NCBI RefSeq assembly: GCF_029210385.1
Contig: NZ_JARGDQ010000006.1
Location: forward strand, 124,001-188,000
DNA: 64,000 nt
Direction of reading: 5' to 3'
Source of the DNA: Desulfurivibrio dismutans
Lineage (GTDB): Bacteria; Desulfobacterota; Desulfobulbia; Desulfobulbales; Desulfurivibrionaceae
Positions 52,036-61,135 of the stretch are shown here, one piece after another; within the stretch, counting starts at the first letter, position 1; each line of letters opens with the position of its first letter. Under the pieces are notes generated by a model that saw nothing but the letters and a program-made list of their open reading frames with translations, searched no databases and was not told where the DNA came from. The position numbers were made by a program, and so were the translations under genes.

Positions 52036-54024
52036 TTACGAAGCAGGGCCGTGGCAGCCGGCATCCGGCAGCACTCCGGTCTGGAGGTCACGGCGCATGG
52101 CCATGTCAAACAGCACCCGTTCGCTCTTTTTATTGATTCCCAGCGCCTCGCGCTTGGCATCGATCTTGGCCACCATCAGTTCGGCCAGCTTCTGCGGGTC
52201 GCTCTCCACATTCCAATGCGCCCCCAGCGGGCCCATGAGCCCTTCCAGCAGGTACTGGTTGAACTTCTTGGCACCACTGGTGGGCAGGTCCTGGAACACC
52301 ACCTGGGCGCCGCTGGCCACGAAGTACTGGCCGATGGCCACCGCCTTCTCGCTCATCCACAGCGGCGCGGTGCCGATGGCCGGCAGATCGGAGATATCGT
52401 CGCCCAGGCCCCCTTCCTTGACCATCTGGGTGGCGGCAATCAGGATACGGGAATTATCCACACAGCTGCCCATGTGCAGCACCGGCGGCATCCCCACGGT
52501 TTCGCAGATCTCGGCCAAAGAGTCGCCGCAGAACCGCGCCGCCTCGGGGTTGACCAGCCCGGCCCGGCCCAATGAGGTGGCGGCACAGCCGGTGGCCAGC
52601 ACCAGGACGTTGTTCTTGAGGAGATGACGGACAATGACCTCGTGGGTGTCATCGGCCAGTCGGAAGTTGTCGCAGCCGACGATGGCCGCCACTCCGCGGA
52701 TGCGGCCATTGATGATGTTATCGTTGAGCGGCCGGTAGCTGCCTCGAAAACGGCCGCCCAGCATGTAATTGATGGTCTCATGGCTGAAACCCACCACCAC
52801 GTCCAGCTTCTTCTCCGCGGGGATAAAGCATTCGCCCCGTTTCTTGAAGTTCTTGATGGCGTGGCTCAAAATCCGCTTGGCGGAGTTGAGGGCTTCGTGC
52901 TCATCGAACTGGATGTGCACCCCGCCGGGCATCTTGGCCCGGTAGTTGGTGGTAATGATGTCGGTGTGAAAATTCTCCACCACTTGGCCCAGGGACTCCA
53001 TGACGCACTGGACGTCCACCACCATGGCCTCCAGGGCGCCGGTGGCGATGGCGATCTCCTGCTGGACAAAACCGGCGGCCACCGGGATGCCGCGACGCAT
53101 CAGAATCTCGTTGCCGGTGCAGCAGACCCCGGCCAGGTTGATCCCCTTGGCGCCCTGCTTCTTGGCCAGTTCCACCATCTCCGGGTCCTGGGCGGCGATG
53201 CACAGGGCCTCGGCCAGCAGCGGCTCATGCCCGTGGACCGCGATGTTGACCTGGTCGGGCTTGAGCACCCCGAGGTCGACGATGGAGCGGCGCGGCACCG
53301 GGGTGCCGAACATGATGTCGGTGAGTTCGGTGGAAAGCATGGATGAACCCCAGCCATCGGAAAGGGCGCACCGGGAGGCCTGGAGCATGATGTTTTCGTA
53401 GTCCTGGTCCACCCCCATGTGGGTGCGGTGCATCATCTCCACCACCTCGCGGTCGATGCCGCGGGGAAAGATGTTGAGCTTTTTCCACAGGGCCTGGCGC
53501 TTGTCGGTGGCCCGCTTGAGCATGGAAAGCGGCTGGTCGTCCTGTTTGCCGAACTCGGCCAGGGCCTTTTCCCCTACCTCCAGAGCGATCTCGTTGACCT
53601 CCCGGTCCTCGGTGGGGATATCGAAGACGGCGGCCAGGGATTTCAGCTTCTCCACGTCCTTGATCTGGTGCGGCCCTTCACCCTTGGCGGTCTCGATGAA
53701 GCCTTTGACCATTTCCCGGGCATGGTCGGTGTGGGAGGCCGAGCCGGCGGCCACGACCCGGGCGAAGTTGCGGGCCGCCACGGTGTCGGCGCCGACCCCG
53801 CAAATTCCCCGCATATCCTCGATGCCGTCGATGATCTGGCAGGGCCCCATGTTGCAGTTGCGGCAACAGGTACCGCCGGAACCGAAGAGGCAGGCGGACA
53901 TGCCGCGGCGCTGCACCCGGTCATAGGCGGTGATTACGTTCTGGGCCGGCTTGGCCGCCAGAACCTCCTTGCTGGACTGGCAGGTGATCTCCGTGCAGCC
54001 CTCACATCCGTTTCTCGTAGCCAT
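52036..54024 (-). CDS. cooS: Anaerobic nickel carbon-monoxide dehydrogenase, catalytic subunit
   Basis: 662 residues, the usual size. It reduces CO2 to CO for acetyl-CoA synthase. N-terminal cluster ligands: GCEGCTEITCQ near residue 6, then CLFGSGGTCCRNCNMGPCQI near residue 45 (clusters D and B). C-cluster region: HGHEPLLAEALC near residue 265, GVCCTGNEIL near residue 305 (Cys ligand), IVGCDNFR near residue 448 and HMGSCVDNSRI near residue 525. ATG with GTGGGGAA upstream. The metF-acsD frame starts at or just after its stop. No cooC maturation ATPase is adjacent. Confidence 0.97.
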   Translation of the reverse strand: MATRNGCEGCTEITCQSSKEVLAAKPAQNVITAYDRVQRRGMSACLFGSGGTCCRNCNMGPCQIIDGIEDMRGICGVGADTVAARNFARVVAAGSASHTDHAREMVKGFIETAKGEGPHQIKDVEKLKSLAAVFDIPTEDREVNEIALEVGEKALAEFGKQDDQPLSMLKRATDKRQALWKKLNIFPRGIDREVVEMMHRTHMGVDQDYENIMLQASRCALSDGWGSSMLSTELTDIMFGTPVPRRSIVDLGVLKPDQVNIAVHGHEPLLAEALCIAAQDPEMVELAKKQGAKGINLAGVCCTGNEILMRRGIPVAAGFVQQEIAIATGALEAMVVDVQCVMESLGQVVENFHTDIITTNYRAKMPGGVHIQFDEHEALNSAKRILSHAIKNFKKRGECFIPAEKKLDVVVGFSHETINYMLGGRFRGSYRPLNDNIINGRIRGVAAIVGCDNFRLADDTHEVIVRHLLKNNVLVLATGCAATSLGRAGLVNPEAARFCGDSLAEICETVGMPPVLHMGSCVDNSRILIAATQMVKEGGLGDDISDLPAIGTAPLWMSEKAVAIGQYFVASGAQVVFQDLPTSGAKKFNQYLLEGLMGPLGAHWNVESDPQKLAELMVAKIDAKREALGINKKSERVLFDMAMRRDLQTGVLPDAGCHGPAS

Positions 54025-54082
54025 GATGGTTCCCCACTTAATCTAAAATAATTCTCTTATAGGGTAGATAATTCAATAAGGT

Positions 54083-54970
54083 TTATACCAAACCGGCGGT
54101 CTGTTTAGCCGCCTGGACGGTGTTTTTCATCAGCATGGTGATGGTCATGGGGCCGACTCCGCCGGGTACCGGCGTGATGCAGGCGGCCTTTTCCTTGATG
54201 CCGTCAAAATCCACATCACCGGCCAGGATCGCCTTGCCGGACTCGCTCATGCCGATACGGTTGACCCCGACGTCGATCACTGCCACGCCCTCTTTGACCA
54301 TGTCGGCGGTGATCATCTTGGGCACCCCGACGGCGGCGATAATGATGTCGGCCCGCTTGGTGTGGGCGGCGATGTCCTTGGTGCGGGTGTGGCAGAGGGT
54401 AACGGTGGCGTTGCCGCCGTCGCGCTTCTGCAGCATCAGGTTGGCGATGGGTTTGCCGACGATGTTGCTGCGGCCGACAATCACCACCTCGGCGCCGCTG
54501 GTCTCAACCCCGCTGCGGGTGAGCAACTCGAGAATGCCGTGGGGGGTGCAGGGCAGGAAGCACTGCTCGCCCAGGACCATCTTACCCACGTTGACCGGGT
54601 GGAAACCGTCCACGTCCTTGTCGGGGTCGATGGCGTACAGTACCTTGGCCTCGTCGATATGCTTGGGCAGGGGGAGTTGCACGAGAATGCCGTTGACCTT
54701 GGGATCTTTATTGTACTTGTCAACCAGCTTAAGCAGTTCTTCTTCGGGGGTGTCGGCGGGCAGGGTGATCTGCTCGGAGTTGATGCCCAGTTCCTTGGCG
54801 GTCTTGTTCTTGGCCGCCACGTACGACTGGGAGGCGGGATCTTCACCCACCAGGATGGTGACCAGGCCGGGCACCACGTTATGCTTCTCTCTAAGGGTTT
54901 CCACTTCGCTTTTGAGTTCGATGCGAATTTCCTTGGCCACCTCGGTTCCACTGATGATTTTGGCACTCAT
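54083..54970 (-). CDS. folD: Methylene-THF dehydrogenase / methenyl-THF cyclohydrolase
   Basis: 295 residues, normal length. FolD is bifunctional, converting formyl-derived methenyl-THF to methylene-THF in the methyl branch. Motifs: SYVAAKNKTAKELGI near residue 50 (catalytic Lys), GILVQLPLPKHIDE near residue 95, PCTPHGILELL near residue 138, VVIVGRSNIVGKPIANLMLQ near residue 160 (NAD(P) binding) and PVPGGVGPMTITML near residue 268. ATG has AGGAGG 11 bases upstream. First gene of the minus-strand operon in this window, 58 bases ahead of cooS. Confidence 0.97.
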   Translation of the reverse strand: MSAKIISGTEVAKEIRIELKSEVETLREKHNVVPGLVTILVGEDPASQSYVAAKNKTAKELGINSEQITLPADTPEEELLKLVDKYNKDPKVNGILVQLPLPKHIDEAKVLYAIDPDKDVDGFHPVNVGKMVLGEQCFLPCTPHGILELLTRSGVETSGAEVVIVGRSNIVGKPIANLMLQKRDGGNATVTLCHTRTKDIAAHTKRADIIIAAVGVPKMITADMVKEGVAVIDVGVNRIGMSESGKAILAGDVDFDGIKEKAACITPVPGGVGPMTITMLMKNTVQAAKQTAGLV

Positions 54971-55430
54971 GGGTTGCTGTCCCTCCTGAATTATTGCTCA
55001 TTTTAGATCAGTAAACACAAAAAATAACGGCAAGCAGCCGATTCAGCGTGCTGCTCATACCATGGTTATCACAGACAACCAGCGAAAGGTGCTGCCTTCA
55101 CTGGGCCGCAGGGGGCTGCAGCCGACACCACAACTAAGGTGTGGCCGTTTCCTGAGGCCGGACTCAGGAGCAGTTGTTTTTTGGGGCTTTGATCGTCGGA
55201 CGAAAAAGGGGGATGCCCCAATCGACCTGGTCCAGGCACGCTTGTCCCCTTTCGTTTTCCTGGCCGTAATTGGTCCGGAAAGCGCGCTGAAGCGGAGGTA
55301 TTAATACCATAAGGGAAAATTACAGCGAGCCGGAACTGTTTTTCTTAACGAATTTCTATTCCATTTTCAAGAAATTTTCCAAGAAAACAGAACCGAAAGC
55401 ATCGGTAACACAAAAAAAATGAATGTGTGC
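54971..55430. other. Intergenic region upstream of folD and downstream of pilB-like gene
   Basis: 460 bases. The minus-strand part next to folD holds its AGGAGG and an A/T-rich leader (TAAAAT near 55005) that may carry the promoter of the whole 18-kb operon. A small hairpin ACCGA/TCGGT near 55400 with nearby T-rich sequence may end the pilB transcript. The 80-codon plus-strand frame 55062-55304 has no supporting features. Confidence 0.5.
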
Positions 55431-57659
55431 TCAGCTCTTTGCCACCCTGGCCGCTCGGTCATTGGCCAGTTTGACAATAATGCCATTGGCCTGATTAAGA
55501 CGACTGACCAGGGTTTTAAATAGATGCTTGCCCACCTCGGGGTATTTCTCAATGACCTCCAGCAGCTTGTCGCCGGGAAACCTTTTGATTTTGCAACGCC
55601 CCTGGGCCAGAATTGTGGCGCTGCGGGGCTCGCCTGAAATGGCACTCATTTCACCGAAATATTCGCCAGGTTCAGTGATTTCGGCAATTTTTTTGCCGTC
55701 ACGGATCACATTAAGGGCCCCGTTGACCAGCTTGAAAAAATCCCGGTCGGTGTTGTCCTGGCGGATGATTATATCGCCATCCTGGTACTCCTCAATATCG
55801 GGGTGGACCAGATAAGCCGGCAGGCTCTCCTCGGTGATGACCGTACGGCGCAACACCTCATCAATACTGGTCATCCCTTCCCTTACTTTCTGCAGACCGG
55901 CATCCCGCAAGGGCGTCATTCCTTCCTGAACGGCAATTTTACGCAACTGATCCTCGGGCACCTCAGCATTAATGGCCTTGGCCACCTCATCGGTTACCTC
56001 CATCAGCTCAAACAACCCGACCCGACCCTTATAACCCCTGCCGTTACAGGCTGGACACCCCACGGGACCGAATATTTTCAGGTCAGAAATCTCCTCTTCG
56101 TCAAACCCCATCTTGACAAGTTCATCTTGATCAAGGGAGGAAACATCCACCGGCGCCTTGCACTTAGGGCAAAGCCGCCGGGCCAGGCGCTGGGAAAGCA
56201 CCATGGTTACCGCCGATGCCAGCATATAGGATGGAATCCCAATGTTCATCAAACGGCCGATGGTGGCCGGACAGTCGTTGGTGTGCAGGGTGGAGAGCAC
56301 CAGATGACCGGTCATCGCCGCCTTGATGGCGATCTCAGCGGTTTCCATGTCACGGATCTCACCCACCATGACGATATCGGGATCTTGGCGCAGGAAGGCC
56401 TTGAGCGCGGCGGCAAAGGTCATTCCCACCTCGTTGATGACGTTGACCTGGTTGATCCCTTTGAAGTTGAACTCAACCGGATCTTCGGCGGTGAGAATTT
56501 TTATGTCTTCACTGTTGAGTGAGTTGAGAATGGAATACAGGGTTACGGTCTTACCGCTACCGGTGGGGCCGGTGACCAGCAGCAGGCCTTGGGGCTGCGA
56601 GATACAGCGTTTCAGCATCTCGAAGGTCTTGCGCTCAAAACCCAGCTGAGTCAGGTCAACATTGAGGCTGCTCTTGTCGAGGATCCGCATGACGACGGAT
56701 TCGCCAAACAGGGTGGGCAGCGTGGAGACCCGGAAATCAATGGCTCGGTTACGCCCCATCTTGATCCTGATTCGACCGTCCTGGGGCACCCGGCGCTCGG
56801 TGATATCAAGCTGAGACATGATCTTGATGCGCGAGTTGAGCGCATTTTTGATGCTCAAAGGCAGGTTCATCGATTTATACAGGGCACCGTCCAAACGGTA
56901 ACGAACTTGAAGATTTTTTTCGTAGGGCTCGATATGGATGTCACTCACTCCATCCTGCACCGCCTTGACCAGAATGCCGTTGACCAACTTAATGATCGGC
57001 GCGTCGGAGGCCGAATACTCGCCGCTGATCTCTTCTTCGTCAAAGCTTTCCAGCTCCAGACCTTCGGCAGCTTCCGAGGCCAGTGCCCCGAAATCGTCGA
57101 TCTGGGTAACCGGCGCCTCATCTTCGAGCTGCCGGTCATTTTCATTCTGCAGGAGTTTTTGATACTCCTCATCGCTGATCTTGTAATGGGTGCGGTAGGA
57201 TTCAATAATCTCCCGTTCCGTGGACACCCCCACGGTCAGCGGCATCCCCACCTCACCCTGCAGGTTTTCCACCGCCTGGGTGTCGGTGGGCTCGGCCATG
57301 GTGATCTGCAGGTTTTTGCCGATGACCCGCAGCGGCAACACAAGGTATTTACTGGCAATCTCATATGGCATTTTGGCCAGAGCTTCGGCCTTGGGAGCTT
57401 CCCGGGCAAGGGTCACCGGCTGATAGTTGTGCTGCCGGCTCAGGAAATTAACAACCGTATTTTCGTCAATATAGCCCAGCTTCAACAGGATGGAGCTGAG
57501 CCGTCCGCCTTTTTTTTTCTGGATGGCCAGAGCTTCGTTAAGCTGGTTGCTGCTGATCTGCCCTTCCTTGCGCAGCAGTTCGCCGATCTTGACCTTACCG
57601 GCTCCGGACTGGTCCTTGACCGAAGCGCGCAGGGTGGATTTTTGCGGTTTTTGAACCAT
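55431..57659 (-). CDS. PilB/GspE-type assembly ATPase with C-terminal cyclic-nucleotide-binding domain
   Basis: 742 residues from ATG 57659 (a TTG at 57689 is less likely). Domains: MshEN N-domain about 20-160 (GELLRKEGQISSNQLNEALAIQKKKGG), which in relatives binds c-di-GMP; GspE core with GPTGSGKTVTLYSIL (Walker A) near residue 360, the Asp box, LRQDPDIVMVGEIRDMETA (Walker B) and HTNDCPATIGRL; zinc-type CPKCKAPV...CPACNGRGYKGRVGLFELM near 510-560; then a cNMP-binding/Crp beta-roll from about 620 (YQDGDIIIRQDNTDRDFFKLVNG... EPGEYFGEMSAISGEPRSATI). It powers a type IV pilus or type II secretion machine. The added regulatory domain is unusual. No pil genes adjacent. Confidence 0.9.
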   Translation of the reverse strand: MVQKPQKSTLRASVKDQSGAGKVKIGELLRKEGQISSNQLNEALAIQKKKGGRLSSILLKLGYIDENTVVNFLSRQHNYQPVTLAREAPKAEALAKMPYEIASKYLVLPLRVIGKNLQITMAEPTDTQAVENLQGEVGMPLTVGVSTEREIIESYRTHYKISDEEYQKLLQNENDRQLEDEAPVTQIDDFGALASEAAEGLELESFDEEEISGEYSASDAPIIKLVNGILVKAVQDGVSDIHIEPYEKNLQVRYRLDGALYKSMNLPLSIKNALNSRIKIMSQLDITERRVPQDGRIRIKMGRNRAIDFRVSTLPTLFGESVVMRILDKSSLNVDLTQLGFERKTFEMLKRCISQPQGLLLVTGPTGSGKTVTLYSILNSLNSEDIKILTAEDPVEFNFKGINQVNVINEVGMTFAAALKAFLRQDPDIVMVGEIRDMETAEIAIKAAMTGHLVLSTLHTNDCPATIGRLMNIGIPSYMLASAVTMVLSQRLARRLCPKCKAPVDVSSLDQDELVKMGFDEEEISDLKIFGPVGCPACNGRGYKGRVGLFELMEVTDEVAKAINAEVPEDQLRKIAVQEGMTPLRDAGLQKVREGMTSIDEVLRRTVITEESLPAYLVHPDIEEYQDGDIIIRQDNTDRDFFKLVNGALNVIRDGKKIAEITEPGEYFGEMSAISGEPRSATILAQGRCKIKRFPGDKLLEVIEKYPEVGKHLFKTLVSRLNQANGIIVKLANDRAARVAKS

Positions 57660-57964
57660 GCAATGTTTCCCGGATAAGAAAAAACTCAAGAGCCTCCTAC
57701 GGTCACAACCAAACGGCAGGAGGCACAGTTTAAAGATAGCAGAAAGGTAATTACAACTGTAAGGATATCTATGCGCTTTCTAAGTTGCGAAAGATAACCG
57801 CCCGGCCCTTCTTTTGCAACCATTCGCCCCACGGATTGCGGTGATAAATTGGGCCAAAAAAACGATAGTTGTTCCGCAGGACTTGACCAACGGTCCGGTG
57901 TTCGGATAATCTGGCTGATATTATGCAGTTCTAAGCAGACTTTACCTAAAAATGGGGGAAGCCG
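57660..57964. other. Divergent promoter region between pilB-like and zinc-ribbon genes
   Basis: 305 bases, no gene. Contains the predicted plus-strand promoter 57883-57910 and, on the minus strand, A/T-rich sequence before the pilB-like start. The two genes are divergent and may share regulation. Confidence 0.55.
57883..57910 (+). promoter_or_regulatory. Predicted sigma-70 promoter
   Basis: TTGACC and GATAAT separated by 16 bases, 54 bases upstream of the ATG of the zinc-ribbon gene. Good match to the consensus for housekeeping sigma; start site expected near 57917. Confidence 0.5.
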
Positions 57965-59554
57965 ATGCGTTGTCCTAAATGCGGTTTTATTTCTTTTGAC
58001 AGTCAGGAAAGCTGCGGCAAGTGCCAGCGTGAGCTGTCTGAGGTCACCAGCCAACTGAATGGGACCGTCGCCCTGGTGGCCCCCCCCCCATTCCTGGCCG
58101 GCGCTTTAGCCGATATTGCCGCCGAGAACGCAAGTGAACCCGACACTTTCGATTTGGAAACGGCAGAGGCCGAGGAAAGCAGTCGGACGTCGTTTGAGCT
58201 CGAACCGGAAACCGTAGAACTGAATCAGGAGCCGGTGGATCTTGATCTCGAACTCGACGACCTGGAACCGACGGCGGAACTCACTGGGGAGGGGATTGAG
58301 TTCAATGTACCGGAGCCCGCAGCAGCGGCTGAATCGCCCTCGGAAGAACTTGATTCAAACGAGATGGAACAGTACCTGGAGATGCCTGAACAACTGCCAC
58401 CCGAGCCGGAAGGGGCGGATCTGGAATTTGCCATGCCGGAACCGACCGGCCCTGAGCTAGAAGCCCCTCTGACAGAGCCGCAATCGTCGGCGATGGAAAC
58501 ACCGGCGGCGGCGCAGGTAAGTTTTGAACCGGAAAATTTTGGAATTGAGATGCCGGAACTGGAGATGCCCGAGCTGGAATTATCCCAAACGGAGACATCG
58601 GAACCGGAGATGCCGGAACAGAAAAGGTCTAAGTCGGAGATACCGGAACCGGTCAGTCTGGCGGGGAAAGTCACGGAGGCCACGGACGAGCAACCGCCAA
58701 CGGCAGCTGACGAACCGGCTACCAGTGAACCGGAAAGTCCGGATTTGGAACTGGCGCTGGAAATCCCGGAGTTAGAGGATGAAGCAATGCCGACAGCGGC
58801 CAGCCAACCGCTGCCAACAACTGCCGAGTCCAAGACGACCGAGACGGTAAGTTCCGAGCTGGAACTTGAACCCGAGTTTGAACTGGATTTGGAAATGCCG
58901 CCGGAGCCACCGATGGCGAAAGCAACAGCGGAAGAAAAAACGCCAGCGGAAGCCCCCAGGTCGGCGATGGCCGAGCCGGAAGGGATTGAAATGGAACTGG
59001 CAGCCCCCGAACAGGCCACAGTCAGCGCCGAAGAAAAGGTTGCCGAAACGGCGGCCAGCGAACTGGAATCGGCGGAGTTTGACTTTGACAGCCTGGAACC
59101 GTCAGCCATGGAAACGGGTGAGCTCGAACTAGGCCCACCGGAACCAAGCGATGCCGATTTCGATTTCAGCTCCGTTGAGGTGGACGAAAATGCCACAGAA
59201 AACCTGGACGTGGGAAAAAATGCGGAGGCCTTTGAGCTTAGCAACCAGACCGTCGTCGCTGAGCAACAGGAAGCAGCCCCGGCCGATGCGGCCAATGAAG
59301 AGGCTCTTGACCTGGTCGACGCGGTGGCCAGCGCTGTGGCCGACATGATGAGTGAGCCCGCAGGGTCCGCCTCTCCGCCCCAGGAGAAGCGAAAAAGCTC
59401 GGTCAACATGGCCGCTCTGACCGACCTTACCGATCTCGTCGCTCCCCGATCCAGCAGTTCATCTCCCGGCTCGAGGGAGCCGCAAGGGGATCAGGTATTC
59501 GAGGATATCCTCGGATTACTGAAGGGCTCCGGAAACACGTCCCAAAAGGGTTAA
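57965..59554 (+). CDS. Zinc-ribbon protein with long acidic Glu/Pro-rich tail
   Basis: 529 residues. Residues 3-20 form a zinc ribbon (CPKCGFISFDSQESCGKCQ, two CxxC). The next ~400 residues are low complexity, rich in Glu, Pro, Leu and Met, with loose repeats such as ELEMPELELSQTE and EPEMPEQ. Hence it is strongly acidic and probably unfolded. The end (VNMAALTDLTDLVAPRSSSSSPGSREPQGDQVFEDILGLLKGSGN) may be a short docking motif. ATG follows GGGGGAA. I do not recognise the family. Divergent from the pilB-like gene, convergent with the ParA gene that also has a zinc ribbon. Confidence 0.75.
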   Translation: MRCPKCGFISFDSQESCGKCQRELSEVTSQLNGTVALVAPPPFLAGALADIAAENASEPDTFDLETAEAEESSRTSFELEPETVELNQEPVDLDLELDDLEPTAELTGEGIEFNVPEPAAAAESPSEELDSNEMEQYLEMPEQLPPEPEGADLEFAMPEPTGPELEAPLTEPQSSAMETPAAAQVSFEPENFGIEMPELEMPELELSQTETSEPEMPEQKRSKSEIPEPVSLAGKVTEATDEQPPTAADEPATSEPESPDLELALEIPELEDEAMPTAASQPLPTTAESKTTETVSSELELEPEFELDLEMPPEPPMAKATAEEKTPAEAPRSAMAEPEGIEMELAAPEQATVSAEEKVAETAASELESAEFDFDSLEPSAMETGELELGPPEPSDADFDFSSVEVDENATENLDVGKNAEAFELSNQTVVAEQQEAAPADAANEEALDLVDAVASAVADMMSEPAGSASPPQEKRKSSVNMAALTDLTDLVAPRSSSSSPGSREPQGDQVFEDILGLLKGSGNTSQKG

Positions 59555-59612
59555 GCCGCCCGCCGGGCTGCTGGGGCAGCTTCACTAGTAACTTTTCCGA
59601 GGTAGCCGCCGC

Positions 59613-60545
59613 TCAGCGGAACAGCTTGTCGTTGTTGGCGACCTTGCGCACCAATTCCCGATAATCTTCCGCCCCGGTGGAACCGGGGGCAAATTCGAAA
59701 ATGGTCTGGCCGGCCGATGGCGATTCCGAAAGATGAACATTGTGCCGGATCGGCTTACACAGCATATGGCCGTATAACTCCTGAATTTTCTCAAGAATAT
59801 TGTTGCACTTTTTGACCCGCTGATCGTGAAAGGTGGGCAAAATATATTTGAGCGCCACATCCTTGCGATGCTTCTGTATGGCGGACAGGCTCTTAAGAAA
59901 CTCCACCAGCCCCTGCAAAGTCATAATCTCCAGAGAAACCGGGGTCAGAACCTCATTTACGTAAAACAGCACGTTGACCGTAAGTGGATCCCACCCCGGA
60001 GAGGTGTCAACCACGATGTAATCAAACTGGCTTTCCAGCTTTTTCAGGGTCTCGGCAATGGTCAACTCGCCGCCGAAATCCTTTCGGTCTATCAACCTTT
60101 TGAGACCTGCCAGCGATTTGCCGCCAGCCAACAGCCAAAGCCGTTCCCGAGCCTTGAAAATCGCTTCTTCCGGAGTCAGCTCCTCGGTCACCAGTTCGGT
60201 GAGCCCTCCTTTGGGTCGCACCCCCAGCACGAAGCTGTCCTGTCCCTGGGTATCGGTATCAACCAGCAAAACCCGGTAGCCGGCATAGGCCAAACCAGCG
60301 GCGAGGTTCACCGACGTGGTGGTTTTACCCACCCCGCCCTTGCTGATACATACCCCGATTCGACGCACCGGCTGAGAACCGGGAGTAACCAGGGGTGAAG
60401 GGGACGATTGGGGAGAAGCGGCAGGGGTCCGCTGCAAAGGAAATTGCTGCCCGCAGTTCTTGCATTTCACATTCTTGACGTTGGGAGGGATTTTACCTTC
60501 TTCGATATTGTATTGCTGCTTGCAGTGCGGGCAGATCAATAACAT
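59613..60545 (-). CDS. ParA/MinD-family ATPase with N-terminal MJ0042-type zinc ribbon
   Basis: 310 residues. Residues 1-40 are a zinc ribbon (CPHCKQQYNIEEGKIPPNVKNVKCKNCGQQF), then a Pro/Ser linker. The ATPase begins near residue 62: GVCISKGGVGKTTTSVNLAAGLA (deviant Walker A), VLLVDTDTQGQDS and YIVVDTSPGWDPLTVNVLFY. ParA ATPases position plasmids, chemoreceptor arrays or pili. No ParB neighbour exists; instead it sits downstream of PilZ, CheC, CheY and PAS genes, suggesting a role in polar placement of a signalling or pilus machine. ATG with GAGGAGG upstream. Confidence 0.85.
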   Translation of the reverse strand: MLLICPHCKQQYNIEEGKIPPNVKNVKCKNCGQQFPLQRTPAASPQSSPSPLVTPGSQPVRRIGVCISKGGVGKTTTSVNLAAGLAYAGYRVLLVDTDTQGQDSFVLGVRPKGGLTELVTEELTPEEAIFKARERLWLLAGGKSLAGLKRLIDRKDFGGELTIAETLKKLESQFDYIVVDTSPGWDPLTVNVLFYVNEVLTPVSLEIMTLQGLVEFLKSLSAIQKHRKDVALKYILPTFHDQRVKKCNNILEKIQELYGHMLCKPIRHNVHLSESPSAGQTIFEFAPGSTGAEDYRELVRKVANNDKLFR

Positions 60546-60714
60546 GTCTGTATCGCCTCCTCATTTGGTCTATCAAGGGGTGCGGAAACACCCCCGGCTT
60601 CCACTTAATCTTTAGCCGGCTCTGTTTTACTCTAAACTGCGGCGAGCCGCACATTTGTCCAGTTAGTCACACCGCGACTGTACCGGACACTCATTGCGCT
60701 GCAACGAGATGGCG

Positions 60715-60740
60715 GTCGGCGGTGCTTTAGTGCCGCCGAC
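60715..60740. repeat. Hairpin related to the end of the 111 bp repeat
   Basis: GTCGGCGG and CCGCCGAC flank a ten-base loop in the 206-base gap between the ParA gene and the gene upstream. The stem is the same sequence as the terminal hairpin of repeat copy 1 (near 22636-22665). It may be a degenerate copy or a transcript-processing hairpin. Confidence 0.45.
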
Positions 60741-60751
60741 ACCGGTCAAAC

Positions 60752-61135
60752 CTATTCCAGCAGCAGGCTGTTTTCCTGTATCCATTGCGCCAGCAGGCTG
60801 TATTCTCGCTGATGCTCAAAATCATGCACCAGAATCAGCAGGGCCGTCTCCAGCAGCGCGGAACGGGACCAGGGGCGGCCGTTATGGCCGCCCGGGAACA
60901 GCCGTTCAATTTCCGGCATTACCTCTTTGAGTTTCTCAATAATCTCCGGGGCCAGGTAATGGGTTACTTTCTTTTTTTTGCTCGAACTGATCACGCCGGG
61001 CCATGCCCCGGAGCTTTGGGCTGTCACCGCTGGCTGCTGCAGAAATCGACTTAACTCATCCAGCGCATGGGAGGATTCCGAGCCCCCGGTGGTAAGTATT
61101 TCGGTGAGGATATCATTATTTTTACGTGAAGCCAT
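60752..61135 (-). CDS. Small protein of unknown function
   Basis: 127 residues. The ATG directly follows the stop of the PilZ gene with AAGGG just upstream, indicating coupled translation. Residues about 52-58 are basic (SSKKKKVTHYL), followed by APEIIEKLKEVMPEIERLFPG and a helical C-terminal half (SRSALLETALLILVHDFEHQREYSLLAQWIQ). The KKVTHYL...EKLKEV pattern resembles the strand and helix of ribbon-helix-helix proteins, so it may be a DNA-binding or ParA-partner protein. That is a guess from layout only; no family recognised. Confidence 0.65.
   Translation of the reverse strand: MASRKNNDILTEILTTGGSESSHALDELSRFLQQPAVTAQSSGAWPGVISSSKKKKVTHYLAPEIIEKLKEVMPEIERLFPGGHNGRPWSRSALLETALLILVHDFEHQREYSLLAQWIQENSLLLE

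Noticed and set aside
55062-55304. 80-codon plus-strand frame upstream of folD
   Set aside because: No ribosome site, no recognisable domain, odd composition; could be a small gene but I cannot support it.
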